Below are positions 24,622 through 34,863 of a stretch of DNA of 64,000 bases, piece by piece (within the stretch, counting starts at the first letter, position 1; the number at the start of each line of letters is the position of its first letter). The notes under the pieces are model-generated. The model made no database searches, was not told the DNA's origin, and saw nothing but the letters and a program-made list of their open reading frames with translations. The translations under genes were made by a program, and so were the position numbers. Source of the DNA: DASTEQ01 sp040905185 (GTDB lineage Bacteria; Chloroflexota; Limnocylindria; QHBO01); assembly GCA_040905185.1 (NCBI GenBank), contig JBBDRZ010000007.1, positions 124,001 through 188,000 on the forward strand, given 5' to 3'.

Positions 24622-27066
24622 ATGGTCGACCAGGCACGTGTCGTCGTAATCGGCGGCGGGATCACCGGCGTGAGCGTGGCCCTGCACCTGGCGCGCAGTG
24701 GGTGGCGCGAGATCGTGGTGCTCGAAAAGGGCGCACTGACCAGCGGCTCAACGAGCCAGGCGGCCGGCCTCGTGACCGCCTTCAACCCTTCGGCCACGAT
24801 GATGGCATTCCGTCGCTACAGCATCGGCCTGTACCGCGAGCTTGACGTCTTCACCACGGTCGGCAGCCTTCGACTGGCTTCGAGCCCGGAGCGGTGGCAC
24901 GAGCTGCAGCTGGGCGTGAGCCGGGCTCGCGGCATCGGGCTTGACGTTGAGCTGCTCGGTCCTGAGGAAACGCGCCAGCGCTTGCCGGCCGCATCGTCGG
25001 GGGACCTCCATGGGTCGGTTTGGCTGGCCGGCGACGGATACCTCGATCCGCACCAGGCGACCCACGCCCTGGCCGAGGCAGCGAAGCGGTTGGGGGTGAC
25101 GTTCCAGACCGGGGAGCGGGTCACGGCGATCGAGATGGGGAAGCGGCGCGATGTCAGCGCGGTGGTTACCGACCGTAGACGGATCGTGTGCGAGCACGTC
25201 GTGAACGCGGCTGGCATGTGGGCGCCGCGGGTCGCGGCCATGGTCGGCGGCTGGCTTGCCAGCACGCCGGTCGACCACCAGCACGTCGCTCTCCGCGCCG
25301 TCGCCGGCCACGACCTGCCGCCGGACACGCCCTGCTTCCGCGACCCGGACAACCTCGTGTATGGGAAGGCGGAGCAAGGCGGCGTGCTGCTAGGCGGATA
25401 CGAGGACGATCCCCATGCCCGTTGGCTCGACGGCGTGCCATGGGACCACGGTTCACGCTCGCTTCCACCCGATTGGACCCGCTTCGAGCCTTTGCTTGCC
25501 GGGGCGATCCGTCGGTTTCCATTCCTCGCAGACGCCCAGCCGGTTCGGCTGATCAACCACCCCGACGCCATGACGCCCGACGCAAACCCACTTCTCGGCC
25601 CCCTGCCCGGAACCCGTGGCTACTGGGTCGCCGCCGGCCTCTCCCTCAACGGGTTCGGCGCTGCGGGTGGACTGGGGCGGGCGCTGGCCGGATGGATGAC
25701 GGCCGACGATCCAGGTGTGGACGTGCACCCGTACCGAGCCTGGCGGTTCGGCGCGACGTACGCCGACCCGCGCTACGTTGCCGAGACTGCCCGCGAGGCC
25801 TACCGCTACTACTACCGGTTGCGCTACCCCCACGACAGCGACACTGCGGGGCGTCCGCGCCGGCTGAGTGCGCTCCACCTCCGCCTCCAGGAAGCGGGCG
25901 CGGTGTTCGGAACCAAGCATGGCTGGGAGCGAGCCGACCACCTCGAACCGGGCAACCCGTGGCGCATGGCCGGGGAAGACCAGCGTGCCTACGGCTGGTC
26001 ACGGCCGGACTGGCACGATCGAGTCGGCGCGGAGCACGAGGGCGTGCGCGAACGAGTCGGGCTGATCGACCTGTCGTCGTTCGGGAAGATCGTGGTTCGC
26101 GGTCGCGGGGCTCTCGGCCTCCTGCAGCGCGTGTCCGCGGCCGACGTCGACCGACCGATTGGTTCGGTGGTCTACAGCCAGTGGCTCGACCGCCGCGGCG
26201 GCATGGTCGCGGACGTCACGGTGGTGCGGATTGGCGGTGATAGGTTCAGGGTCGTGACCGGCGCCGCCTACGCTGCCAGCGACCTCGGATGGCTGCGGCT
26301 GCACGTGCACGACGGTGAGGCGGTGGATCTCGAGGACGGCAGCGACAGGTTGGCATGCCTCGGACTGTGGGGCCCACGGGCACGCGACGTTCTGGCCGCG
26401 GTCACGGACGACGACGTCAGCCATGCGGGCTTCCCCCTGCGGATCGGGCGTTCTATCCGAATCGCCAGTCGCGACGTGTTCGCACAGCGCATCTCGTACG
26501 CGGGCGAGCTTGGCTGGGAGCTGTACGTGGATCCACGGTGGGCTGTCCAGACCTGGGATCGCCTCGTGCGGGCGGGGGAGGACCACGGGCTCACGATCTT
26601 CGGCTACCGCGCGCTCGACAGCCTCCGCATCGAGAAGGGCTACCGCTACTACGGGACCGACCTGACCATGCAGGAGACCCCGCTCGAGGCGGGACTGGGT
26701 CGATTCGTCGCCTGGGAGAAGCCTGCATTCGAGGGGCGCGCGGCGCTCATCTCGAGCCGCGAGATGGGACCGCCGGCGATTCGACTGCGGACCATCATCC
26801 TCGGAGCAGACGTGGTGCCCGAATCCCCGGACGGGTGGCTCCCCGTCTACGGCGGCGAAGCCGTCCGGGTCGGCGGTCCGGTGGCAGGACGACTCCGGAG
26901 CGCTGCCTTCGGATACACAATGCGCAGGATGATTGGGTACGTTTACCTTCCGGGTCACCTCGCCGAGGGGTCCGAGGTCCACGTCGAGGTCCTTGGCCTG
27001 GACGTTCGCGGGACGGTCGGTCCTGACGCCGTGATCGATCCTGGCGGGGAGCGATTGCGGGCCTAG
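24622..27066 (+). CDS. FAD-dependent oxidoreductase/aminomethyltransferase fusion, copy 2
   Basis: An 814-residue paralogue of the 20305-22731 gene with the same order: FAD domain (VVVIGGGITGVSVALHLARSG), linker (FGTKHGWERADH) and GcvT-like domain (IDLSSFGKIVVRGRGA, RRGGMVADVTV, LGLWGPRARDVL, YAGELGWELYV and SLRIEKGYRYYG). The His for covalent flavin attachment in this family is replaced: the segment reads TSGSTSQAAGLVTA, with Gln at that place. FAD is then presumably non-covalent, and the substrate may differ from copy 1. The start ATG gives the classical N-terminal beta-alpha-beta. It is transcribed away from copy 1. Confidence 0.86.
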   Translation: MVDQARVVVIGGGITGVSVALHLARSGWREIVVLEKGALTSGSTSQAAGLVTAFNPSATMMAFRRYSIGLYRELDVFTTVGSLRLASSPERWHELQLGVSRARGIGLDVELLGPEETRQRLPAASSGDLHGSVWLAGDGYLDPHQATHALAEAAKRLGVTFQTGERVTAIEMGKRRDVSAVVTDRRRIVCEHVVNAAGMWAPRVAAMVGGWLASTPVDHQHVALRAVAGHDLPPDTPCFRDPDNLVYGKAEQGGVLLGGYEDDPHARWLDGVPWDHGSRSLPPDWTRFEPLLAGAIRRFPFLADAQPVRLINHPDAMTPDANPLLGPLPGTRGYWVAAGLSLNGFGAAGGLGRALAGWMTADDPGVDVHPYRAWRFGATYADPRYVAETAREAYRYYYRLRYPHDSDTAGRPRRLSALHLRLQEAGAVFGTKHGWERADHLEPGNPWRMAGEDQRAYGWSRPDWHDRVGAEHEGVRERVGLIDLSSFGKIVVRGRGALGLLQRVSAADVDRPIGSVVYSQWLDRRGGMVADVTVVRIGGDRFRVVTGAAYAASDLGWLRLHVHDGEAVDLEDGSDRLACLGLWGPRARDVLAAVTDDDVSHAGFPLRIGRSIRIASRDVFAQRISYAGELGWELYVDPRWAVQTWDRLVRAGEDHGLTIFGYRALDSLRIEKGYRYYGTDLTMQETPLEAGLGRFVAWEKPAFEGRAALISSREMGPPAIRLRTIILGADVVPESPDGWLPVYGGEAVRVGGPVAGRLRSAAFGYTMRRMIGYVYLPGHLAEGSEVHVEVLGLDVRGTVGPDAVIDPGGERLRA

Positions 27067-27082
27067 GCCAGGAGAGTCGGCG

Positions 27083-28078
27083 ATGTCCCCCATCGGCGAG
27101 CGCTCGCGCGGGACGCGAACGAGGATCTTCTACGCGACTGACGTCCACGGCTCTGAGCGGACGTGGCGGAAGTTCCTCGCCGCCGCGAAGTTCTATCAGG
27201 CGGACGTCCTGGTCATGGGCGGCGACGTCATGGGGAAGCTCGTCATCCCGATGATCCGCGAGCCGAACGGTCACCATCGAGCGACCATTCACAGCCGGGT
27301 CGAACGGCTCGAAACCGCGGCCGACGTGGAACGGGCTCGCGAGGTCATCCGGTCGCTCGGCTTCTACGACGTCGTGATGGACGAGGATGAGTACCGGACC
27401 GTCCGAGGCGAACCGGCGGCGATCGACGAGCTGTGGCGCCGCCTGGCGGTGGAACGCCTGGGTCGCTGGATCGAGCTGGCAGAGGATCGGCTCGGGCCGG
27501 ACGGCATCCGGTGCTTCGTCTCCGGCGGCAACGACGACCTGCTCGAGGTCATGGAGACCCTCCCGGCCGACGGCACCCGTTCATTCGTGGCGTGCGAGGG
27601 TCGCGTCGTCCTGCTCGACGATGAGCACAGGATGATCAGCCTTCCGTACGTCAACCCCACCCCCTGGCGCACGCCGCGGGAGGCATCCGAGGACGAACTC
27701 GCGGCTATGATCGTGCGTGCCGTGGATGGGATCACCGACTTCGAGAAGGTCATCTTCAACTTCCACGCTCCCCCGATCGATTCCACCCTTGACACATGTC
27801 CGATGCTCGATGCGACGACGGACCCGCCATCCCAGATCGTCCGCGGCGGGCAGCCCGTCCTGTATGGAGCCGGCAGTTCAGCCGTGCGCGACGCGGTCGA
27901 GCGATACCAACCCCTGCTTGGGCTCCATGGCCATATCCACGAGTCCCAGGCCGCCGCGCGGCTGGGCCGGACACTATGCATCAACCCAGGCAGCGAATAC
28001 GGTGAGGGCGTGCTGCGGGGCGCCCTCGTCAACCTGTCGAATGGCAAGGTGGAGAGCTACCAGATGACCGCCGGGTGA
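27083..28078 (+). CDS. Calcineurin-like metallophosphoesterase
   Basis: A 331-residue protein with the metallophosphatase motifs in order: IFYATDVHGSERTW (D-x-H), VLVMGGDVMGK (GGD), VSGGNDDLL (the GNHD position), IFNFHAPP, and LHGHIHESQ (GHxH). It would hydrolyse a phosphomono- or diester in the cytoplasm. The start is an ATG with AGGAGA 7 nt upstream, 16 nt after DAO-GcvT copy 2, so the two are probably co-transcribed. The link to a kinase and nucleotidyltransferase nearby hints at a phosphorylated intermediate. Confidence 0.85.
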   Translation: MSPIGERSRGTRTRIFYATDVHGSERTWRKFLAAAKFYQADVLVMGGDVMGKLVIPMIREPNGHHRATIHSRVERLETAADVERAREVIRSLGFYDVVMDEDEYRTVRGEPAAIDELWRRLAVERLGRWIELAEDRLGPDGIRCFVSGGNDDLLEVMETLPADGTRSFVACEGRVVLLDDEHRMISLPYVNPTPWRTPREASEDELAAMIVRAVDGITDFEKVIFNFHAPPIDSTLDTCPMLDATTDPPSQIVRGGQPVLYGAGSSAVRDAVERYQPLLGLHGHIHESQAAARLGRTLCINPGSEYGEGVLRGALVNLSNGKVESYQMTAG

Positions 28079-28176
28079 CCGGCCGCCAGGGGGTGGGGTC
28101 CAAGCGGCGAAGGGAGGTGCGAATTCGGAGGAGCCACCGGGACGGTCGGAACGGCTGTCTCATCGGAGGTGAACGC

Positions 28177-28191
28177 GTGATGCGCGATCAC
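28177..28191. promoter_or_regulatory. Palindromic operator candidate upstream of the APC permease
   Basis: GTGAT-GCGCG-ATCAC is a perfect 5-bp inverted repeat with a 5-bp spacer, 23 nt before the permease start. It overlaps a very short frame (GTG ATG CGC GAT CAC TGA) that has its own GGAGGTG, so it could be an operator, a minimal leader peptide, or chance. Confidence 0.3.
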
Positions 28192-28214
28192 TGACTGCAA
28201 GGAGGTGGAACAGG

Positions 28215-29870
28215 GTGGCGACAGCGACCACTCTCCCTGGCGCAGCAGTACCGGAGGTCTTCGTTCGGAAGTCGTCCGGCCTGGTGCGCGTGATGTCCCC
28301 ATCATCGGCGTTTGTTTACAACATCCTGACCATGGGTTTGATATTCCCGTGGACCTATCTGTGGGCACCCGGTGCGCTACCAGGTGGCCGGCTGGTCGAG
28401 GGGATCCTGTTGGCCATGATCCTCGAGATCCCGATCGCCCTCTCCTACGTCTGGCTCGCGACCGCGTTCCCCCGCACGGGCGGCGACTACGTCTTCCAGA
28501 GCCGGGTCCTCGGTGGCGGGGTGGCATTCACCCTCGTCTTCTCCGGCTTTGTGATCTGGATCCTGCAATGGGTGGCCCTCTCCGGCTGGCTCCTGGCCAC
28601 GCTCGGCTTCGCGCCACTCTTCCTGGGCCTGGGGGCCTCGCTCAACAGCGCCGGCATGGTGGATCTCGCGGCGTGGTTCACGACGCCGTTCGGGATCATC
28701 GTGACCAGCATCGCCAACGCGTTGCTGGCCCTCGTGATCCTGGTTTCGGGGTTCCGCAACTACGTCCGCGTCCAACGGGTGATGTGGGTGGCGATTCTCG
28801 TCTCATTCGCAACGATGCTGTTCGTGCTCGCTACTACCTCGCCGAGCGAGGTGCCCGGCCGCCTGGACGCGTTCTCGGCGGCAATCGGTGCCTCGCCCAC
28901 GTTCACGGCGGACGCGATCGCGGCGGCCGGTGGGGCCGGGGTCGACCTCAATCCACCTTTCAGCCTGCTGGCGACGCTCCTCATCGCGCCCATCGCCTGG
29001 ACCTCGCTTCAGTGGGCGACCTACTCGAGCCAGCAGAACGGCGAGATCAAGTCGGCCGGCTCGTTCCGCAACCAGGCGTTCATCATCGTCGGCGCGCTCA
29101 TCCTCACCGGCGTGCTGCTTGCCATCCTGGCGTTCGTCCTGGAGCGAGCGGTTGGCTCGGAGTTCTTGTATGTCGCCGGCGCCGGTTATTGGAGCGGGGT
29201 ATCCGAAGCCAGCCTGGCCGGGTCGTACCTGTGGCCCAACACCCTGGCCACGGCCATTGCCTTCAGCCCGGTCGTCACTCTGTTGATCGCGGCCGGGTTC
29301 ATCCTCAATGGCCACCAGATCGTCCACAACTGTTATATCGGGATGACCCGGGTAATGGTCGCCATGTCGTTCGACCGGCTGCTGCCCGAGTGGATCAGCC
29401 GGGTGAGCGAGCGGTTCCGGACCCCGGTCAACGCTCACGTCGTCTACTTCGTGGCGAGCATCCCGGTCATCTGGCTGTACAACACGTTCTCGTACGGTGA
29501 CACCACCTGGACCTCGCTCACCCTGGGCGTGACCTTCGCCTGTGGCTACGTCTTCGTGGCCACGGCCTTGGCAGGAGCGATCCTGCCGTTCAGGGCCAAG
29601 GCCGCCTACGAGGCATCACCGGGCGCGAAGTACACCATTGGTGGCCTCCCGCTGGTCACCGTCATCGGTCTGCTGGGTGCGGCAGCCGGCGTGGTGTTCC
29701 TCTACCTGTTCCTGACCAACGAGCAGCTGGGACTCACTAGCCAGCTGGCGTACACCGTCGTCGGTGGCGTGCTCCTGTTCTCCGCTGCCTGGTATCTCAT
29801 CGCCAAGCAGGTCCGGCGTAGTCGCGGCATCGACGTCTCGTACGCGTTCAAGGAGATCCCGCCGGAGTAA
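28215..29870 (+). CDS. APC-family amino acid/amine permease, copy 1
   Basis: A 551-residue permease with about 12-14 hydrophobic segments. It has the APC-type helix-1 region (MGLIFPWTYLWAPGALPGG), LPRTGGDYVF-like AFPRTGGDYVFQSRVLGGG, and a long loop near residues 210-240. The GTG start at 28215 has an excellent ribosome binding site, AAGGAGGTGG at 28199-28208. It lies between the metallophosphoesterase and the second kinase. Transport of an amino acid or amine used by the DAO-GcvT enzymes is a reasonable inference. The exact substrate is not determinable. Confidence 0.85.
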   Translation: MATATTLPGAAVPEVFVRKSSGLVRVMSPSSAFVYNILTMGLIFPWTYLWAPGALPGGRLVEGILLAMILEIPIALSYVWLATAFPRTGGDYVFQSRVLGGGVAFTLVFSGFVIWILQWVALSGWLLATLGFAPLFLGLGASLNSAGMVDLAAWFTTPFGIIVTSIANALLALVILVSGFRNYVRVQRVMWVAILVSFATMLFVLATTSPSEVPGRLDAFSAAIGASPTFTADAIAAAGGAGVDLNPPFSLLATLLIAPIAWTSLQWATYSSQQNGEIKSAGSFRNQAFIIVGALILTGVLLAILAFVLERAVGSEFLYVAGAGYWSGVSEASLAGSYLWPNTLATAIAFSPVVTLLIAAGFILNGHQIVHNCYIGMTRVMVAMSFDRLLPEWISRVSERFRTPVNAHVVYFVASIPVIWLYNTFSYGDTTWTSLTLGVTFACGYVFVATALAGAILPFRAKAAYEASPGAKYTIGGLPLVTVIGLLGAAAGVVFLYLFLTNEQLGLTSQLAYTVVGGVLLFSAAWYLIAKQVRRSRGIDVSYAFKEIPPE

Positions 29871-29899
29871 CCTTCTGTCGGTCACGCTCCGGGTAATGC

Positions 29900-29930
29900 C
29901 CGGCCCGGACGGCAGCGCCGCCCGGGCCGG
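29900..29930. terminator. Bidirectional hairpin between convergent genes
   Basis: CCGGCCCGGACGGC (29900-29913) pairs with GCCGCCCGGGCCGG (29917-29930) around the loop AGC, a 14-bp stem with one mismatch. It lies between the permease stop (29870) and the end of the convergent kinase gene (29952). No T-run follows, as is common in high-GC genomes. Confidence 0.55.
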
Positions 29931-29960
29931 CTCAGGTCCGCCCGGGCCGGCTCAGGTCCG
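29921..29960. repeat. Exact 20-bp tandem duplication at the 3' end of kinase copy 2
   Basis: The 20-mer at 29921-29940 (CCCGGGCCGG CTCAGGTCCG) is repeated exactly at 29941-29960. The second copy spans the kinase stop codon. The first copy also forms the right arm of the hairpin at 29900-29930. Confidence 0.85.
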
Positions 29961-30854
29961 CACGTCGCGCAGCCAGCGGGCGAGGTCGTTGGAGTCGAGC
30001 CCGGCGGCCGCACGCGCCCAGCGCACCTCTGCCCATGCCTCGAAGTCGAACTCGAGCGTCGAGATGCGTGCCTGGATCGCGGCCCACAGCGTCCACCCAA
30101 CGTCGGACATGATCATGTTCAAGCGCATCCTCGCCAGCAGAGCCGGCGTCGCCGCGCTGAAGTAAGCCGCGCACAGGAGCTCCACCCGCCCGGCATCCCA
30201 CCCCAGCTCCTGGCACGTATTGCCGAGCTCGAACGTCGGATCGCCGTTACCGCTGTACTCGTAGTCCACAATCCGCAGCTGGTTTCCGTCGTCGAGGTAG
30301 TTCTCGGCCAGCAGGTCGTTGTGGCAGGGAACGGACGGCAGGGGCCGGGTGCGCAGGGCGGCCTCGAGCTCCGGCAGCCGGCCGATCCGGTCCCGGTAAC
30401 CCGCCGGGATGGGGATGGCCCGCTCGTCCACGACGCGCAGATAGCGCTCGGTGAGCCGGAACATGTCGAAGTCGTGGAGGAAGCGCGGACCGGCGTGGAG
30501 CCGCCGCAGGGAGGGCGCCACCCGGGCGGCCATGCCTCGCTCGGCGAACGCCTCGTTCGACATCGTCCGTCCGTCGATCCACTCGAGAATGATGACGCCG
30601 TACTCGGGCAGCGAGTGGACGACGCGGGCGCCGATCCCCGTCGCCGCCGCGGCCCGGGTGTTGTGCAATTCGTTCATCCGGTCGACGGCGAGGACATTCG
30701 TGTCTGCTCCGGGGACGCGGACGAACATCCGCTCGCCGTCGACCGTGACTGCGTAGTTGACGTTAGTCAGACCACCGGTCAGTGGCTCAATCCCGACGCT
30801 CCGCCCGCGCCACGCGTCGACCGCCTCCACGACCTGCTCGATCCCGATCGTCAT
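29952..30854 (-). CDS. Choline kinase/APH-family phosphotransferase, copy 2
   Basis: A 300-residue homologue of the 22724 kinase. It has LTGGLTNVNYAV, RVPGADTNVLAVDRMNELHNTRAA, the catalytic loop VPCHNDLLAENYLDD and LRIVDYEYSGNGDPTFELGN. The ATG at 30854 is preferred because GGAAGGAG lies just upstream and the extra six codons of the longer frame add nothing conserved. Its likely substrate is an amino alcohol such as choline. It is convergent with the APC permease and separated from it by a hairpin. Confidence 0.8.
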   Translation of the reverse strand: MTIGIEQVVEAVDAWRGRSVGIEPLTGGLTNVNYAVTVDGERMFVRVPGADTNVLAVDRMNELHNTRAAAATGIGARVVHSLPEYGVIILEWIDGRTMSNEAFAERGMAARVAPSLRRLHAGPRFLHDFDMFRLTERYLRVVDERAIPIPAGYRDRIGRLPELEAALRTRPLPSVPCHNDLLAENYLDDGNQLRIVDYEYSGNGDPTFELGNTCQELGWDAGRVELLCAAYFSAATPALLARMRLNMIMSDVGWTLWAAIQARISTLEFDFEAWAEVRWARAAAGLDSNDLARWLRDVRT

Positions 30855-30954
30855 CCGGCACTCCTTCCACAATGCCGTGGCGGAACAGCGAGGAGAACAC
30901 GAACTGCTCGGGCGCAGAAACGCCGAACCGCGCGTTTGGGCGGGCGAACCTACT

Positions 30955-31749
30955 CTAGCGGGTGCGGACCAGCTGGGCCGGGGTGACCGCCGTGAACTGA
31001 CCCTTGTTGCGCACCGCCTTGGCCAGCGCCACGTCGTGGGCTCGGGACTCCTCGGCGTCGTCCAGAGGCGCCAGGATGACCGGTTCGCCCATCTTTCTTT
31101 CCAGGGCGATCCGGATCAGCTGGTCGGCGAGCCACGGGTTCTTGGGGAGCACCGGCCCGTGCAGGTAGGTGGCGTACACGTTGCCGCGCACGGCGCCTTC
31201 GGTACCGTCCCGGCCGTTGTTGCCCGCCCCTGCCAGCATGGTGCCGAAGGGCCGCGCGTCAGGCCCGAGGGTGGTCAGGCCCGAGTGGTTCTCAAAACCG
31301 ACCACGGTCCCGGTTTCGCCGTTGAGCGTCACCTCGACCGCCGCGTGCTGCATGAAGCGCTGGGATCCGGCGTGCGTTTCGAGGTCCAGGATGGCTGCCC
31401 CCTCCATCGGTTCGCCCACCGATGGGACATACCGATGCCCGAGCAGCTGCAGCCCGGCGCACACCGCGAAGATGACGACGCCCTGGTCGGCCGCCTCGGC
31501 GAGGGACGGCACCTTGAGCCCGAGGTCCTTTGCCACCACCTGCTGCTCCACGTCCTGGCCGCCGTGAAACAGGATCAGGTCGAAAGTCGTGAAGTCCGGG
31601 GCGTCCCCCTGCTCTACGGTGACCACCTCGGTCGGGATGCCGCGCCAGGCGCAGCGCTGAACGAGGGCCATGACGTTGCCCCCATCGCCGGCCACGTTCA
31701 GGAGGGACGGGTACAAGTGCGCGATGCGCAGGGTCGGAAAGTCCATCAC
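30955..31749 (-). CDS. gatD: Lipid II isoglutaminyl synthase, glutaminase subunit GatD
   Basis: A 264-residue CobB/CobQ-type glutamine amidotransferase. It has LRIAHLYPSLLNVAGDGGNVMAL at the N-terminus, LILFHGGQDVEQQ, the nucleophile segment FAVCAGLQLLGHRY with the catalytic Cys, and YATYLHGPVLPKNP with the catalytic His. GatD feeds ammonia to MurT, which amidates D-glutamate of lipid II. The start is a GTG or the adjacent ATG. The reading frame overlaps the murT stop by 4 nt, as is typical of the pair. The pathway is that of Gram-positive-type peptidoglycan amidation. Confidence 0.93.
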   Translation of the reverse strand: MMDFPTLRIAHLYPSLLNVAGDGGNVMALVQRCAWRGIPTEVVTVEQGDAPDFTTFDLILFHGGQDVEQQVVAKDLGLKVPSLAEAADQGVVIFAVCAGLQLLGHRYVPSVGEPMEGAAILDLETHAGSQRFMQHAAVEVTLNGETGTVVGFENHSGLTTLGPDARPFGTMLAGAGNNGRDGTEGAVRGNVYATYLHGPVLPKNPWLADQLIRIALERKMGEPVILAPLDDAEESRAHDVALAKAVRNKGQFTAVTPAQLVRTR

Positions 31750-33233
31750 GCCTCCCAGTATCGCCCAACCCAGCCGCGGCGTCGCATCTCCTCGCGGAGC
31801 TCGATGGTCGGGGTGTAGCTGGCCAGGATGGTGAGGGTGCCGCCCGGCCGGACCCGCGCCAAGGCGGCGTCCAGCGCGGGCACGCGTTCGGGAACGACGG
31901 TCATCCGGTTCGGGTCCAGGCCCGCGTACTTCAGGCGGTTGGCGATCTCATCGGCGCGCAGCCCGGACACCGTGGCGTGCTCGATCCGGTCCACGGCGCT
32001 CTCGAAGTCGACGTCCCACAACCACGCGAAGTCCTCGCCGTCGACTAGGGTGTTGCTGACCGCGATGAGCAGCTCCTTCGGGAGGTCCTCGGTGGCCAGC
32101 GCCCGCAGGGTCGTGTTGTACGAGGTGGGGTTCTTGGCGAAGCCCAGCACGATCTGGTGACCGTCGCCGCGGATCCGCTCCAGCCGGCCGAAGGCCGGGC
32201 CAACCGACGCCAGCGCCTCCGCGACATGGTCGGTTCGCACGCCTAGCCCGACAGCCAGGGCCACCGCTCCCGCGGCGTCGTATGCGACATGGACGCCGGA
32301 CTGCGGGATGGACAGGAAAAGCTCGCCAGCGGGCGTGCGGAGCGTCAAGCGAGTCTCCGCCAAGCCGCGCACCTCGAGGGCGGTCACCGCCACGTCGAGC
32401 GGAGGTCGGGCCAGGCCGCAGGCCGGACATCGCCACTCGCCCATGTGGGAGAGATACACCCGCTTGTATTCGAGATCGGCCCGGCAGCTCGGGCAGCGGA
32501 TGGTGTCCGCGGCGCGGCTGATGGCATCGGTCGAGGCGGGGAGATCCAGGCCAAACGTCACCCGCGGGCCCGTTCGGGCGGAGGCCAGCCCGGCCACGAT
32601 CGGGTCGTCGGCGTTGACGACCAGCACGCTCTCCGGCGGCAGGGCCGCGGCGACCGTCTCGAACGTGTCCGCCACGGCATAGATCTCGCCATAGCGGTCA
32701 AGCTGGTCGCGGAACAGGTTGGTGATGAGCAACGCGCGGGGCCGGATCTCCTGCGCGATCTGCGGCAGGGCGCCCTCGTCCACCTCGCTGAGCATGATGG
32801 TGGCCGGAACGCGACCCCGAAGGTTGGACGCCGCGACCGCGATCGAGGTGACCCCCTGGACCAGGTTGGCGCCGGCCTGGTTATGGGCCACGGGCAGCCC
32901 GGCGGCGCGGAGGATGGCGGCCGTGAAGCGGGCGGTGGTGGTCTTGCCATTGCTGCCCGTGATGGCGAGCACCGGGATGCCACGCTCGCCGACCAGTGCC
33001 TCCAGGATCTCCGGGTCGATCCGTCGCGCCACCATCCCGGGCAGCGACGTCCCGCCGCCGCGGCCGGTGACGCGGGTCGCGACCGCGGCCGCCTTGCCGA
33101 CCACCAGGGCGGCGAATCGACGACCGGTCAGGGGTCGGGCGGGTACGGGGGTGGGCAGCTCGAAGGCGGGAACGGCTGCGGCGGCGGAGGCTCGTTTGCG
33201 GCGGGGGCCTCGTTTCGCCGTCTGCGTCGGCAT
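31746..33233 (-). CDS. murT: Lipid II isoglutaminyl synthase subunit MurT
   Basis: A 495-residue Mur-ligase-like protein. It has the ATP loop VLAITGSNGKTTTARF and the Mur ligase middle domain. A Cys4 zinc ribbon (IRCPSCRADLEY, then WRCPACG) inserted in it is diagnostic of MurT. The C-terminal DUF1727 region has VLGFAKNPTSYNTTLRAL and WLWDVDFE. With GatD it converts the D-Glu of lipid II to D-isoglutamine. A basic, Ala-rich N-terminal tail of about 25 residues precedes the fold. The ATG lies 3 nt after the aldehyde dehydrogenase stop, so it is probably in the same transcript, an unusual partner. Confidence 0.94.
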   Translation of the reverse strand: MPTQTAKRGPRRKRASAAAAVPAFELPTPVPARPLTGRRFAALVVGKAAAVATRVTGRGGGTSLPGMVARRIDPEILEALVGERGIPVLAITGSNGKTTTARFTAAILRAAGLPVAHNQAGANLVQGVTSIAVAASNLRGRVPATIMLSEVDEGALPQIAQEIRPRALLITNLFRDQLDRYGEIYAVADTFETVAAALPPESVLVVNADDPIVAGLASARTGPRVTFGLDLPASTDAISRAADTIRCPSCRADLEYKRVYLSHMGEWRCPACGLARPPLDVAVTALEVRGLAETRLTLRTPAGELFLSIPQSGVHVAYDAAGAVALAVGLGVRTDHVAEALASVGPAFGRLERIRGDGHQIVLGFAKNPTSYNTTLRALATEDLPKELLIAVSNTLVDGEDFAWLWDVDFESAVDRIEHATVSGLRADEIANRLKYAGLDPNRMTVVPERVPALDAALARVRPGGTLTILASYTPTIELREEMRRRGWVGRYWEA

Positions 33234-33236
33234 CGG

Positions 33237-34727
<1,491 letters not shown>

Positions 34728-34736
34728 GGGGAGCCG

Positions 34737-34742
34737 AGTATA
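34737..34742 (-). promoter_or_regulatory. Candidate -10 box for the leaderless aldehyde dehydrogenase gene
   Basis: The minus strand reads TATACT then CGGCTCCCC and the ATG (9 nt spacing). It is close to the ideal -10 hexamer and has no ribosome binding site after it. Confidence 0.55.
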
Positions 34743-34863
34743 TCCCCGGATCCGGGCTAAGCTCCTAACCCGCACCGGCGACCCGGCATGCCGTGTCAGC
34801 CGGGCGTGCGTATCGGCCAACCTCGATCCAGGTGGGCCGTCTGGGGACCCCTTCATGTGCCAG

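Noticed and set aside
28079..28200. Glycine or guanidine riboswitch upstream of the permease
   Set aside because: The core motifs of these classes were not found; only a shared 11-mer and a small dyad are visible.
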